Shown: positions 36,085-44,644, numbered from the stretch's first letter. The stretch is 64,000 bases of DNA from Brucella anthropi_A (GCF_046630315.1 NZ_LQBD01000002.1:1-64000), one strand, 5' to 3'. Made by a program: numbers and translations. Notes: generated by a model not told the origin, from the letters alone.

Positions 36085-36275
36085 GACGCGCACCCTATGA
36101 CATTCCGAATTACGACGACCCGGTCGAACATTTAGTTCGCCCCGTTTACGGCGGCGGTGTTCAACCGCTCACCCTTAACTTGTCTCAAGGCGTTTGCAGA
36201 TTGCCCGCCCTGACCGTTGAAATTCGGCTTTCGGGACGGACGCTAGTGGTTTCGGTTAAAGGGGGGAGCATCTGA
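36081..36275 (+). CDS. Small conserved-position hypothetical protein
   Basis: A 64-residue protein I do not recognise. The N-terminal half is acidic and aromatic (YDIPNYDDPVEH); the C-terminal half alternates hydrophobic and polar residues (LTVEIRLSGRTLVVSV), suggesting a small beta hairpin or sheet. It has no membrane segment. Both ends overlap its neighbours (ATGA at 36081 and TGATG at 36273), so its translation is locked to the HTH and primase genes. This supports it as a real gene with a part in replication or its control. Confidence 0.6.
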   Translation: MRRAPYDIPNYDDPVEHLVRPVYGGGVQPLTLNLSQGVCRLPALTVEIRLSGRTLVVSVKGGSI

Positions 36276-36808
36276 TGACGGTCCCTAATGCTATTTTCGC
36301 TGAATTAGCTCCTTTGTATCGCAGCGCGGGCTTTTGGCCTCGTCCGGTTCGTCCCGGCACAAAAGCTCCTCCATTTCGGCAATGGAATGTTCCGGACCCC
36401 GAGCGAAAGCTCGGGGAATTGGAGGGCTGGTTGAAGAAACACGGAACTTGCGGGATTGGGCTTGTTCTGGGTTCACCATTCCCCGACGGCAGCAAATTGG
36501 CCGCGGTGGACATAGATCGGGATGACTATATCCGCGCCGCTGCCGCGCTGCTTCGCAATCCGGTTTGTGGCCGGATCGGTGCGAAAGGCGTTGCTTATCT
36601 TGTACGGTTGAAAGGGGATGGAAAGTATCGGCCTTTGAAGGTGAAAGGGGAGGACGGTCACAAGGTCGGAGAAATCCTCTGCGACAATCGGTTTCTCGTG
36701 CTCCCGCCGACAATACACCCTGACGCGCGGCAAGCCTACCGGTGGGTTGGTCAGCCTCTTTTGGAGTTGGAATACCTTGACCTTCCTCTTGTGGAGGCGT
36801 CGGAATGA
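36275..36808 (+). CDS. Primase-polymerase-like protein (bifunctional DNA primase/polymerase N-terminal domain)
   Basis: A 177-residue prim-pol domain protein. It has FWPRPVRPGTKAPPF (conserved Lys-Pro start of the fold), GIGLVLGSPFPDG, then AVDIDRDD with the metal-binding DxD (near residue 78), and GEILCDNRFLVLPPTIHP near the end. These match the short prim-pol domains that start synthesis on plasmids, phages and satellites. The matching helicase-like part is in the next gene, whose start overlaps this stop. Together they should replicate the excised element. Confidence 0.82.
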   Translation: MTVPNAIFAELAPLYRSAGFWPRPVRPGTKAPPFRQWNVPDPERKLGELEGWLKKHGTCGIGLVLGSPFPDGSKLAAVDIDRDDYIRAAAALLRNPVCGRIGAKGVAYLVRLKGDGKYRPLKVKGEDGHKVGEILCDNRFLVLPPTIHPDARQAYRWVGQPLLELEYLDLPLVEASE

Positions 36809-38544
36809 ACACGGTCCCGATTTCATTGATTGAAACCGCTCTGAACTCCTCTAACGCTGCTGCCCTTCTGAACGGCAGCGGCACCCACGATGCGGCGTTG
36901 CGTTTCGTGGGGGAGATTGTTGCTTTCACGCAGGATAGCGGTTGGATATCCGCGATAGTCGCCGGGTTCTTGCCCGCAAACTATTCCGGCAACACGCTGG
37001 ACGAAATTCCCGGCATGGTGTCCGATAGCGTAAAAAACGGCTTTGCCTCACCAGTACGCAAGAACACCAAAGAGGAGAAACTGTCGGTGGCGCAGCAAGC
37101 CAACCTCATTCTTAGTTCAAGCTCGATGGAGCTGTTTCATACACCGGAAGGCATCGGCTTTGTTGCATTTACTAACCAGCAGGGCGGAATTGTCTGTCAT
37201 TCAATCCGTTCTGACGCTGTAAAAAATTGGGTGCGTTTGTGCTTTCATCGCGCAACAGGAAAGACGTTGGGGCGCGATGCTCTGACTGAGGTGCTGGATT
37301 TGTTGGCTGCCAAAGCCCATTACGAAGGTGCGCTGTCCAAAGTGAATGTCCGTATTGCCGGAAGTGAGGATGAGATTTACTACGATCCCGGCAAAGCTGA
37401 CGGAACTGCTGTCAGAGTATCGACAGAAGGTTGGGAACTCGTCAAAAACGCTCCGGTTTACTTTCACCGCCCTGCCGGCTTTGTGGAACAAGTTCTGCCG
37501 GATGGGTCCAGAGGACGGTTGTCAGACCTCCGAGGATTGCTGCAACTCGACGACAAAAATTGGGTTCTGCTTCTCGCCTTCCTATTGATTTCGTTGAAAC
37601 CCGCTCACCCTTACATGGTGCTGCTCTTGAGTGGCGGCCATGGTAGCGGAAAGAGTAAAATCAGCGAATTGGTAAAGCGGATTGTCGATCCGAACGCGCT
37701 GGAAAAATCCCGTCTTCCGAAAGACGAGCACACATTAGCGATTCAGGCCGCTATGACTTGGATGCTTGTTTACGACAATACGTCCTCAGTTCGTTGGGAT
37801 TTGTCTGACGCGATCTGTGCCATGTTGACAGGTGGTGGTTTCAGCACGCGCAAATTCTACGCGGACGACGAACAACGCATGTTCAAGAACGCCCGTCCGG
37901 CGATCATAAACGGTATCGGGGAGTTCGCCAGCCAGCACGATCTTCTGGATCGCGCTATCGCCCTTAAATTGCCGACAATGCCCGCAGGTGCACGCTCAAC
38001 CGAAAGAGATATCAATAGGCGCTTTGAGGAAATATTGCCGGGTGTCTTGGCGGAACTGTTCGACATTGTCAGCGTGGCCTTGCGTCGGTTTGGCAGTGTC
38101 GAACCGCCGACAAGTGTGAGAATGGCGGACGCGGCACAATGGCTTGTAGCTGCTGAACCTGCCACTGGCTTGCCGGAAGGCACATTCCTAGCCGCTCTTG
38201 AGGACAGTGTGAAAGAGGTGACAATTGAAAACACGATCAACCATCCCCTTGTGCTCGCGCTGTTCAAATTGCTCGACAATCTCGGGCCGGAACGCGTTTA
38301 CGAAGGAACAGTGGGAGACTTGCATGAAAAACTGCAGGGCCAGCAGGACCGGTACGACCCGCAGCTTCCGAAGAATGCGGCCCATCTGTCGAATGCGCTT
38401 CAGCGCCTGACCCATGGCATGGCTGCAATCGGCTTGCATGTGGAAATGCTTCCCCGAACCAATAAAGCGAGGCCTATCCGCATTTGGGTCGAGGAAACTG
38501 AACACACGCCCGAACCGGACGACATGGTTCAGAGGCTGCGTTGA
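36805..38544 (+). CDS. Replication-type ATPase (SF3/AAA-like), partner of the primase
   Basis: A 579-residue protein. A P-loop ATPase core lies in the middle: Walker A SGGHGSGKSK near residue 276, Walker B MLVYDNTSS near 312, and a conserved FKNARPAIINGIGEFA...LLDRAIALKLP sensor region near 350-395. These are typical of primase-associated helicases in phages and islands. The N-terminal 250 residues and the C-terminal part (about 450-579) show no motif I can name; the latter could bind DNA at the origin. The ATG overlaps the primase stop. A highly structured non-coding stretch begins 12 bases after its stop. Confidence 0.78.
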   Translation: MNTVPISLIETALNSSNAAALLNGSGTHDAALRFVGEIVAFTQDSGWISAIVAGFLPANYSGNTLDEIPGMVSDSVKNGFASPVRKNTKEEKLSVAQQANLILSSSSMELFHTPEGIGFVAFTNQQGGIVCHSIRSDAVKNWVRLCFHRATGKTLGRDALTEVLDLLAAKAHYEGALSKVNVRIAGSEDEIYYDPGKADGTAVRVSTEGWELVKNAPVYFHRPAGFVEQVLPDGSRGRLSDLRGLLQLDDKNWVLLLAFLLISLKPAHPYMVLLLSGGHGSGKSKISELVKRIVDPNALEKSRLPKDEHTLAIQAAMTWMLVYDNTSSVRWDLSDAICAMLTGGGFSTRKFYADDEQRMFKNARPAIINGIGEFASQHDLLDRAIALKLPTMPAGARSTERDINRRFEEILPGVLAELFDIVSVALRRFGSVEPPTSVRMADAAQWLVAAEPATGLPEGTFLAALEDSVKEVTIENTINHPLVLALFKLLDNLGPERVYEGTVGDLHEKLQGQQDRYDPQLPKNAAHLSNALQRLTHGMAAIGLHVEMLPRTNKARPIRIWVEETEHTPEPDDMVQRLR

Positions 38545-38556
38545 GCTTCTTGGGGC

Positions 38557-38719
38557 GGGTGGTGCTAGTGTAGCTATGCAGCCCCCCTCAAGGGGGAAGG
38601 CAGTACGGCATCCATACACTGTACTGCCGCTGGCGGACCGTAGGGGTGCGCCGGTAGCTACACCACCCACACCAGCTACATCTGGCTGCGGCGCGCCGGG
38701 ATACCGAAGCGCCGCAGCC
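38557..38719. ncRNA. Multi-hairpin structured region (candidate RNA or replication origin)
   Basis: A closing stem can form between GGGTGGTG...TAGCT (38557-38564, 38571-38575) and AGCTACACCACCC (38656-38668), with a 6-nt bulge. Inside it are hairpin A, CCCCC-TCAA-GGGGG (38583-38596 region), and hairpin B, GGCAGTAC/GTACTGCC (38599-38606, 38621-38628). Outside is hairpin C, GGCTGCGGCGC/GCGCCGCAGCC (38684-38694, 38709-38719), with an inner CGG/CCG. GTAGCTAC (38654-38661) is itself palindromic. Four strong helices in 163 bases, directly after the primase/ATPase genes and before the integrase, point to a structured RNA (for example a P4-like immunity RNA) or an origin. Strand is not settled. Confidence 0.55.
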
Positions 38720-39054
38720 ATCCTGCGTACCGGGCGACTGGCCGTCCGCGTGGGCTGCTGGAACACTGCTGCTGGGCTGCACCGTCCCGCGTCGCTAATG
38801 TTCCAAGTTGTAGCCGCCAGTTGTCGTGAGAGTTCTGCAAGGGTCTTGAGCGGCGATTTCAACCTCGGTGAGGGAGGAATCGAATCCATTCAGGACCGCG
38901 TCGTCTCGCGGTCTCGCTGTTCAGCAACATGCAGAGGTTACACGGCTGGTTACAATTCGAGCCTTTTCCGGGCTTTTCCAGACAACTGACGGTAAATTGT
39001 GCCGCTAGTTTCGCCGTGTTTTTCTCGCAATTTTTGTCAAATGCGAGCAAGGAA
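38720..39054. other. Spacer between the structured region and the integrase
   Basis: About 335 bases. An open frame runs through from 38414 but has no start signal or recognisable domain. The second part (38960-39050) is A/T-rich and leads into the integrase ribosome-binding site, so the integrase promoter is probably here. Confidence 0.4.
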
Positions 39055-40290
39055 ATGAAAGACTTCAGAATTTCGATTACGAGTGCCACGCGCCGTCGCA
39101 AACTGCGCAACGGATCGGTGGCCGAATATCCGCAATGGTATTGTGAATTCAAAGACCCGATCTTGAACAAGCGTCGCCGCCGCGCCTTCAATCGAAAAAA
39201 AGATGCCGAAGCTTTCCGTAATGAGTTGTTGGTCAAGGTTATGGATGGACGGTACGTGGACGAGCGGACAGCGCCGACTGTGTCTCGGGCCATCGACCAT
39301 TGGCTGGAAGACCGCGAAACGAAGGTCAAGCCTTCGACGTTTCAGGGCTACAAGGTCGTGGTCAACGGTGCGATCCGGGGGCCACTGTTAATCGGAACGC
39401 CATGGGAGCGAGCGAAATTCACGGAGAATGGAGTTCCGCCAAAAGATGCCCGATTCGTGAAATTGTTGGGCGACGTCAAGCTAACCGAACTGACCACCGC
39501 GATGATACGCGCATGGTACAAGACGGTAGCAGAGCAGTGCGGAACCTACACCGCCAATCGTGCCAAAAGCCATCTGAAATCCATTCTGGCTCTCGCGGAA
39601 GAAGACTTTTTAGTCCGCGCACCATCGATGCCGACTGGGTTGGTGCGCGCCCGAACCCGTCATCGGCGCGTTATCCTCACGCCGGAACATATAGCCAAGG
39701 TGATTGCCGCCGCCAAGCGTGACCCGGAATGCGGTATCTACTACGCCTTTCCATTCCTTGCTGGTACGCGTCCGTCCGAGCAGTTGGGCTTGTTGTGGAG
39801 CGATGTCGATTTCGAGAAGAATGTCGTTCGCATCTGCCGCATTCAGGAGCGTGACGGTTCACTAACGGAAACGACCAAGACAGAAGCCGGAACGCGTGAC
39901 GTCCCGATCAGCGCGACCTTGCGCGAGATGTTGCTGGCGTGGCGTGTGCGATGCCCACGGAGGAAAGGAGAATTGCACCGCGTCTTTCCGGGGCCGGGAA
40001 GGCTACAGGCATGGCCGTTACCGCGTCTTGGCGGCGGCGGGCCGTTGCTCTACCAGAATTTTCGGAAACGGTTCTGGGTGCCAGCGTTCAAGGAGTTGAA
40101 TGTGCCCTATGTGACGCCACATTCGGCGCGGCACTCGTTCATTTCCACCTTGCAGGCGGAGGGGATTGAGGTTGGACTGGTGGCGAAAATCGCAGGCCAC
40201 GCCAATCCAACCGTGACGCTTGGCCATTATACGCAGGCTGTCCGCAACGCCGATGTTGCCATTGAAGCGCTGGACCGCGCTTACGTCTGA
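39055..40290 (+). CDS. int: Tyrosine recombinase/integrase of the element
   Basis: A 411-residue phage-type integrase. It has an N-terminal arm-binding-type domain (WYCEFKDPILNKRRRRAF), a SAM-like core-binding domain (about 70-190), and a catalytic domain. The arginine is in AGTRPSEQLGLLW (near residue 237), the lysine region in TKTEAGTRDVPI, then HSARHSF (HxxR, near 356) and AGHANPTVTLGHYTQ with the second His and nucleophilic Tyr (near 391). The frame opens earlier at 38929, but ATG 39055 follows AAGGA and starts a sensible domain. It should catalyse integration at the tRNA-Gly anticodon loop. Confidence 0.93.
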   Translation: MKDFRISITSATRRRKLRNGSVAEYPQWYCEFKDPILNKRRRRAFNRKKDAEAFRNELLVKVMDGRYVDERTAPTVSRAIDHWLEDRETKVKPSTFQGYKVVVNGAIRGPLLIGTPWERAKFTENGVPPKDARFVKLLGDVKLTELTTAMIRAWYKTVAEQCGTYTANRAKSHLKSILALAEEDFLVRAPSMPTGLVRARTRHRRVILTPEHIAKVIAAAKRDPECGIYYAFPFLAGTRPSEQLGLLWSDVDFEKNVVRICRIQERDGSLTETTKTEAGTRDVPISATLREMLLAWRVRCPRRKGELHRVFPGPGRLQAWPLPRLGGGGPLLYQNFRKRFWVPAFKELNVPYVTPHSARHSFISTLQAEGIEVGLVAKIAGHANPTVTLGHYTQAVRNADVAIEALDRAYV

Positions 40291-40358
40291 TAAAACAGAA
40301 CGGGCGTAGGTTTTGCCGACGCCCGTTCATCAATGTCCATATTGTTCTCGACCGCCAT

Positions 40359-40520
40359 TTATTCCGGCTGGAGGGCGATGTAGTCATCGCACTCGCATTC
40401 GCCAAATTCCTCCAGCGCCCAGTCGATCTCGTCAGCGGCGATGCCCATGAGTTCGGCAGCCTGTTCCAAGGGAATCCATTCTTCCGCGCCGTTATGCTTG
40501 TCTCTTACCATGATGTGCAT
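40359..40520 (-). CDS. Small acidic hypothetical protein
   Basis: A 53-residue, strongly acidic protein. It has IPLEQAAELMGIAADEIDWALEEF, an amphipathic helical pattern, and a short Cys-containing tail (GECECDDYI). On the minus strand GGAGAA lies a few bases before the ATG, supporting this start rather than the longer frame. It is convergent with the integrase. Small acidic proteins in mobile elements often act as DNA mimics (anti-restriction) or regulators; here that is speculation. I know no family for it. Confidence 0.55.
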   Translation of the reverse strand: MHIMVRDKHNGAEEWIPLEQAAELMGIAADEIDWALEEFGECECDDYIALQPE

Positions 40521-40663
40521 TCTGTTCTCCTGTGTCTTCCCTAAAAGGAAAACACAGAGGAATTTTCTGCACAATTATTCACGTAAATTCAGACTGTTAG
40601 CTGAAATTCGATGGATGCAGTCGTGCCACATTGGTCTGCGTCGCTGGGAAGCGGACTGAGGAC

Positions 40664-40774
40664 GGGCGCTGCGGCCCGCCCGCTATGTATGTAGCTGGCC
40701 CGGTGCCTGCTGGTTTCGCGTATGCCTTCCCGTGGCGCGGCGTACCAGTCGCCGGTGCAGCCCCATGGCTGCAC
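40664..40774. other. Second palindrome-dense GC-rich region
   Basis: It contains GGGCG/CGCCC (40664-40668, 40677-40681) and an 8-bp perfect stem GTGCAGCC-CCAT-GGCTGCAC (40755-40762, 40767-40774), with a GGCG...CGCC pair between. The CCAGTCGCCGGT segment (40745-40756) nearly matches the reverse complement of 38727-38738 in the first structured region, so the two may be related inverted copies. No credible gene covers it. It could be an origin accessory site or an RNA. Confidence 0.45.
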
Positions 40775-40895
40775 GGACCTTCAGTTTCCGGGGCGAGGTG
40801 TTCGCATCTCCCCCGCCAACAGGATTGTTTGGCAGTGACAAGGGACCCGGTCTGCCTTGCGAAAGGTTTCGAAGGCATACCCAGGTATGCAGCCG

Positions 40896-41456
40896 CTATT
40901 CGATGCGATATTCGACCGACGCTCCGCTTACGCGAATTACGCGCAGTGTTTTCCCGGCGATCTTGACGCTCTGGCCTTTTCCAAGACTGAACTGGATGGG
41001 ACGAGACGCTGTGGCGTAAGACGATGACCCAAGTGCTGGAACGAACTGGTAAGATGTGGACGTCGCCGTTCCTGAAACGGACGTCGTGCCAATCGAACCG
41101 TCGATGTTGGTTTGGGTCGTCTGTGGAAGTACCATCGGTGTTTCTGACATGGTGGTCGCATTGCTCGTTATGTCGATATCTGTCCGTTCAAACACAGCCT
41201 GACCGCCCCGGCTGCCGACAAAGCGCACGGTAGTGCCACCTGCGTTCGTAGTCCGCCCGAACAGGTCTGCCTTTCCAAACGCATTTGGCAGAGCGCGGCG
41301 CGATTGAAATTTCAGTACGGTATCGCCGGGACCCGCAGACATAACGCTGCCGCTGACAGGCGTGACAAGTGAGCTTTTGGTTTCCACAGGCGCACAGGCA
41401 GCAAGAGCCAATGTCGATACAACGAAGGCTGACCGTGAAAAGGAACATAGAGGCAT
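40896..41456 (-). CDS. Putative lipoprotein
   Basis: A 186-residue protein. Its N-terminal signal peptide ends in a lipobox (STLALAACAP), so the mature protein should start at a lipidated cysteine. The remainder is rich in Ser, Thr and Gly with beta-strand alternation (VRFVGSRGGQAVFERTDIDI and SYQFVPALGSSSY). The ATG at 41456 is chosen because GGGAG precedes it; a TTG 15 bases upstream is an alternative. I do not recognise the family. A surface lipoprotein on such an island could affect phage adsorption or surface exclusion, but nothing shows this. Confidence 0.65.
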   Translation of the reverse strand: MPLCSFSRSAFVVSTLALAACAPVETKSSLVTPVSGSVMSAGPGDTVLKFQSRRALPNAFGKADLFGRTTNAGGTTVRFVGSRGGQAVFERTDIDITSNATTMSETPMVLPQTTQTNIDGSIGTTSVSGTATSTSYQFVPALGSSSYATASRPIQFSLGKGQSVKIAGKTLRVIRVSGASVEYRIE

Positions 41457-41522
41457 TAGACTAACTCCCAAGCCATTGAGACAAAAAACTTTTCAAAAAA
41501 CATGCCGAAAATTCGCCGTCAA

Positions 41523-42245
41523 TTATCTACCTTTACCGGCACCCAGATATTCGGCTTTGATAAAGCGGGGGGCCCAACGATCTGCCGCAGCTTCGACTGC
41601 GGTTCGCAACTTGTCAGAACTGTGTGGGTTCAGAACGCAAAAGAAAACGACATGGGCCGTCGTGAACGCCCACATTGAACACCCCGGTGCGATGGCGCGC
41701 AGCTGTTCGGAGCGCTGGGCGACAAATGCCTTGCGCTCGATACGCGGAAAATGCTGATAAATCAGCAGCGACTTGCCCGTCTCGTAGAATGCTGCGGCTT
41801 CGTCCAGATAGAGGTATTTGGACGAATTTTTCCGCCCCTTTGCTATAGACACTTCCAAGCCATTGTCTGGGTCAAAAAAGACAAGGTCGGTATGGCCAAG
41901 GACGACGGCGCAGCGTTCCATGAATGTCCGTCGCCCAGAAATATCGTCCGGCAGTAGCTCGTTGAAGTAGGTTGCCTGTGGAATTGCGCCGCTGTCTTCA
42001 ACCATCTGTAAACGGCGGCGGTCTTGTTCACCAGCGGAATGCGCCAGAATGTCAAACAGCTCTGGATCGAAGTGGCGGAAACCATCCGGCTGTTGCAAGT
42101 AGCTAAGTTTGTTGCCGTCTGTGCGCCCGTCTTCCGGAGTGAGCATCCAGCAGATGCCTATCGTGTTCGCCCCGTTCGCCGACAAAGCCCGCAGCAAGGC
42201 GTATTTCCGATAGTCGTTTATGTCCCCAACGTATTGATGCTTCAA
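41523..42245 (-). CDS. Uncharacterised protein beginning KHQYVGDINDYRKYALL
   Basis: A 240-residue protein. The opening KHQYVGDINDYRKYALL is one I associate with a family of hypothetical proteins scattered on mobile DNA. A central VFFDPDNGLEV (near residue 125) looks like an active-site loop in an alpha/beta fold, and LLIYQHFPR follows near 165. The start is placed at TTG 42245 after GGGAGA because it gives the conserved N-terminus; a longer frame reaches 42281. It is divergent from an XRE regulator 107 bp away, the layout of a regulated effector. Function unknown; an enzymatic effector is possible. Confidence 0.65.
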   Translation of the reverse strand: MKHQYVGDINDYRKYALLRALSANGANTIGICWMLTPEDGRTDGNKLSYLQQPDGFRHFDPELFDILAHSAGEQDRRRLQMVEDSGAIPQATYFNELLPDDISGRRTFMERCAVVLGHTDLVFFDPDNGLEVSIAKGRKNSSKYLYLDEAAAFYETGKSLLIYQHFPRIERKAFVAQRSEQLRAIAPGCSMWAFTTAHVVFFCVLNPHSSDKLRTAVEAAADRWAPRFIKAEYLGAGKGR

Positions 42246-42352
42246 CTTCGTCTCCCGATTCGCCAGACTGGAGTATGGCAAAATACCCTGATTTGGGGTA
42301 TTCGAAAATCGGGTTCAAGTAATCCGCTGGTTCTTCAAACTGGCGGTTCCAT

Positions 42353-42592
42353 TTGTCATCGTTTCAGCCCGACCTTTATCGGAGATTGATCGAGTTGCTC
42401 ATCGCGGCTCGAAAAGACGCGGGCATAACACAGGTTGAATTGGGAAAGCGTATTGGCCAGCGCCAAACGTTTGTCTCAAAGTTTGAGCAAGGGGAGCGCA
42501 GGCTCGATATCGCAGAGTTTATAATCATTAGTCGAGCAATTGGAACTGACCCGCATCGTATCATTCGGGTCGCCAATGCCGACGAGCATTAA
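42353..42592 (+). CDS. XRE-family helix-turn-helix regulator
   Basis: A 79-residue Cro/CI-type regulator. TQVELGKRIGQRQTFVSKFEQGERRLDIAEF covers the two helices of the HTH and the following turn. It appears to start at a TTG codon, as no ATG or GTG is available at a suitable position; the ribosome-binding site is weak. It lies head-to-head with the uncharacterised gene at 41523-42245 and probably represses it and itself. Confidence 0.8.
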   Translation: MSSFQPDLYRRLIELLIAARKDAGITQVELGKRIGQRQTFVSKFEQGERRLDIAEFIIISRAIGTDPHRIIRVANADEH

Positions 42593-42878
42593 TTTTGTAT
42601 CATTACATTGGGCAACGTACCCGTCGTTCGATCGGTCTAGGTTATGTTAGATTGATGGCATTAGGGTTGCCGACAATAGATTCGCATCAACACGGTTGAG
42701 GTTCTTGCATGAGCCGACAACCCTGTCGAAAATTTCCGACGCAATGCTGAGTGCATTTAGACAAATACCTGATCTAGTTACGTAGGGGACAGCGATGGCC
42801 TTGCTGGCACTGTTATTTGCCTTTTGAATATGCATACTTAATATTGGGCTAATTTTAACATTTTGCTGGGGGGCTGAA
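42593..42878. other. A/T-rich gap before the DUF6119 gene
   Basis: 286 bases without a supported gene. Several short minus-strand frames occur but lack start signals. The A/T-rich segment at 42825-42870 (TTAATATTGGGCTAATTTTAAC) probably contains the promoter of the next gene. Confidence 0.4.
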
Positions 42879-44540
42879 ATGGCAGGGGAAAAAAGGCGCG
42901 TTCGCACACTCACTATCCGTCTTTTACGCAAACGTCGAACAGTAAACGATGCGTTCACACCTACTTTTGCCCAGGGAGGTGATCGTGCGTTGGAGCGTCG
43001 GCGTTGGAATGGTGTAGAAGGCGCATCGCTGTATATTGGTCAGATTTATTCCAAGCCGCCGTCTTGGTTAGATTTTCTTGGGCCGCAGAGCGCTGACCTA
43101 CCTGATGATATTTTCGCTGGTGGGGGCGGGGCTGTGGTTTTTCTGCCCATCGGGGACAGAATTGCTGCAGTTTGTTTCGGGCACATACATATAGCGCTCA
43201 ACGATGATGCTTTCGAGCGCCAGTTCGGGCTAAAAGTTACTCTCAATACTGTTCCTAGGGGGCAGCTTCGCACGCTTGATCTTGCGACACCTGATGCCGT
43301 AACATTTCAAAAACGTGTACAGGCGAGCCGGGATAGCGATCTGCAAGCCTTTGGTGTTGATATGCTGAGAGACTTGGCGCGCGTCGCAGGCGGCACACCA
43401 ACTGATCCAACATTTGCGAGATTTGTTGCGGGAAAAGACAGTTTATCAATCACGTGCGAAATTAAAGTAGATGAGCTTCAGAATAAGTGTGCGGAAGTAA
43501 TCAAAACGTTCGACAAATCCGACTACCTAAAGGAGTTTGCTTGGGTCGACAATATGCGGATCGTGAACGAGAAGGACACGATCAATTCGCTTGATAATAA
43601 ACTTGAAGCGGCGTTAGAAAAACTACGAGCAGGGCAGTCCTCCCTGCTCCATATGGCCCCCCCTGAAATTGTCAACTACACCGAAGGGAGTGAGCTGCAT
43701 TACAACGGATTCGGCTCACACGGCACGACATTTCACAGTCTTTCAATTGGCGATTACGTAGCGGAACTTAATCGCTGCAATTTTCAAGGCGAATTCTCGG
43801 AGCTGAAAGCCAATCATCGTATCAAGGCCAAGGGGGATACAGGGGATGCTTTCAGCGAAAGATGGCGAGTCTATGATTGTTTCTTTTTTGAAACATCGCT
43901 CGGAGTCGGAAATGACGAAAAACATTACGTGCTGTTTGCTGGTGATTGGTATCTCGTTGAGAAACGCTTCAAGAAGCTAGTAGAAGACTACTTTGATGCA
44001 CTCGAAAAGATCAAAATCATTGGAGCTACAAATTGCGCCAACGAACGGGACTTGATTGCGGATATCGAGGCGAAGCGACCAGATTTACTTAAACTTGATC
44101 AGCAGAAAATCAATCCCTCAGGCGTGCGTTACGGGAATTTGGAGCCGTGTGACTTCCTTTCTAAGAATGGCGAGTTCATTCATCTGAAGGATGCTGACTC
44201 CTCGGGCCCAATCAGCCACGTATGGATGCAGGGACTCGTCAGCGCGGAAGCCTTCGTGAGTGATGCAACATTTCGCAGGACGCTTCGAGCAAAGGTGAAG
44301 AATCTCGGAGTAAGCTTCGCAACACAGTTGCCTAAAAGCGGAGAGAGTGTTGATCGAACGAAGTTCAAGGTTGTCTACGGTCTCATGAGGAAGCCGTATG
44401 CGGATGGTAGCTTGGATATACCTTTCTTCAGCAAAGTTAGCCTCCAAGCAGCCGCCCAACGTATTGAGCAATTTGGCTTCTCAATAGCAATTGAGTTGAT
44501 TGAGAAACCTGCGGGAGGGAGCACTAACGACGAGGAGTAA
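42879..44540 (+). CDS. DUF6119 / TIGR04141 sporadically distributed protein
   Basis: A 553-residue protein with the features I associate with the TIGR04141 (DUF6119) family. A short LTIRLLR strand near the start is followed by RDLARVAGGTPTDPTF near residue 168, a middle region with FHSLSIGDYVAELN, and the C-terminal signature GEFIHLKDADSSGPISHVWMQGLVSAEAF (about 425-455). Proteins of this family occur patchily in bacterial genomes, often on islands, and no biochemical activity is established as far as I know. It is monocistronic, richer in A+T than the flanks, and the last cargo gene before attR. A defence role is suggested by distribution and neighbours only. Confidence 0.78.
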   Translation: MAGEKRRVRTLTIRLLRKRRTVNDAFTPTFAQGGDRALERRRWNGVEGASLYIGQIYSKPPSWLDFLGPQSADLPDDIFAGGGGAVVFLPIGDRIAAVCFGHIHIALNDDAFERQFGLKVTLNTVPRGQLRTLDLATPDAVTFQKRVQASRDSDLQAFGVDMLRDLARVAGGTPTDPTFARFVAGKDSLSITCEIKVDELQNKCAEVIKTFDKSDYLKEFAWVDNMRIVNEKDTINSLDNKLEAALEKLRAGQSSLLHMAPPEIVNYTEGSELHYNGFGSHGTTFHSLSIGDYVAELNRCNFQGEFSELKANHRIKAKGDTGDAFSERWRVYDCFFFETSLGVGNDEKHYVLFAGDWYLVEKRFKKLVEDYFDALEKIKIIGATNCANERDLIADIEAKRPDLLKLDQQKINPSGVRYGNLEPCDFLSKNGEFIHLKDADSSGPISHVWMQGLVSAEAFVSDATFRRTLRAKVKNLGVSFATQLPKSGESVDRTKFKVVYGLMRKPYADGSLDIPFFSKVSLQAAAQRIEQFGFSIAIELIEKPAGGSTNDEE

Positions 44541-44644
44541 CCGATGACAATCTGAGTCGTTTACGAGCTAAATCTACAGACTAGTGACCTTGCGGTAACC
44601 GCTTTGGTGAGCAATAGCATCTTCGCAGATGGAAATACGCTTGA

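Noticed and set aside
38414..38989. 191-codon frame through the structured region
   Set aside because: No start signal or domain, and most of it overlaps strong palindromes. Small proteins of this kind in P4-type elements exist, but I cannot support one here.
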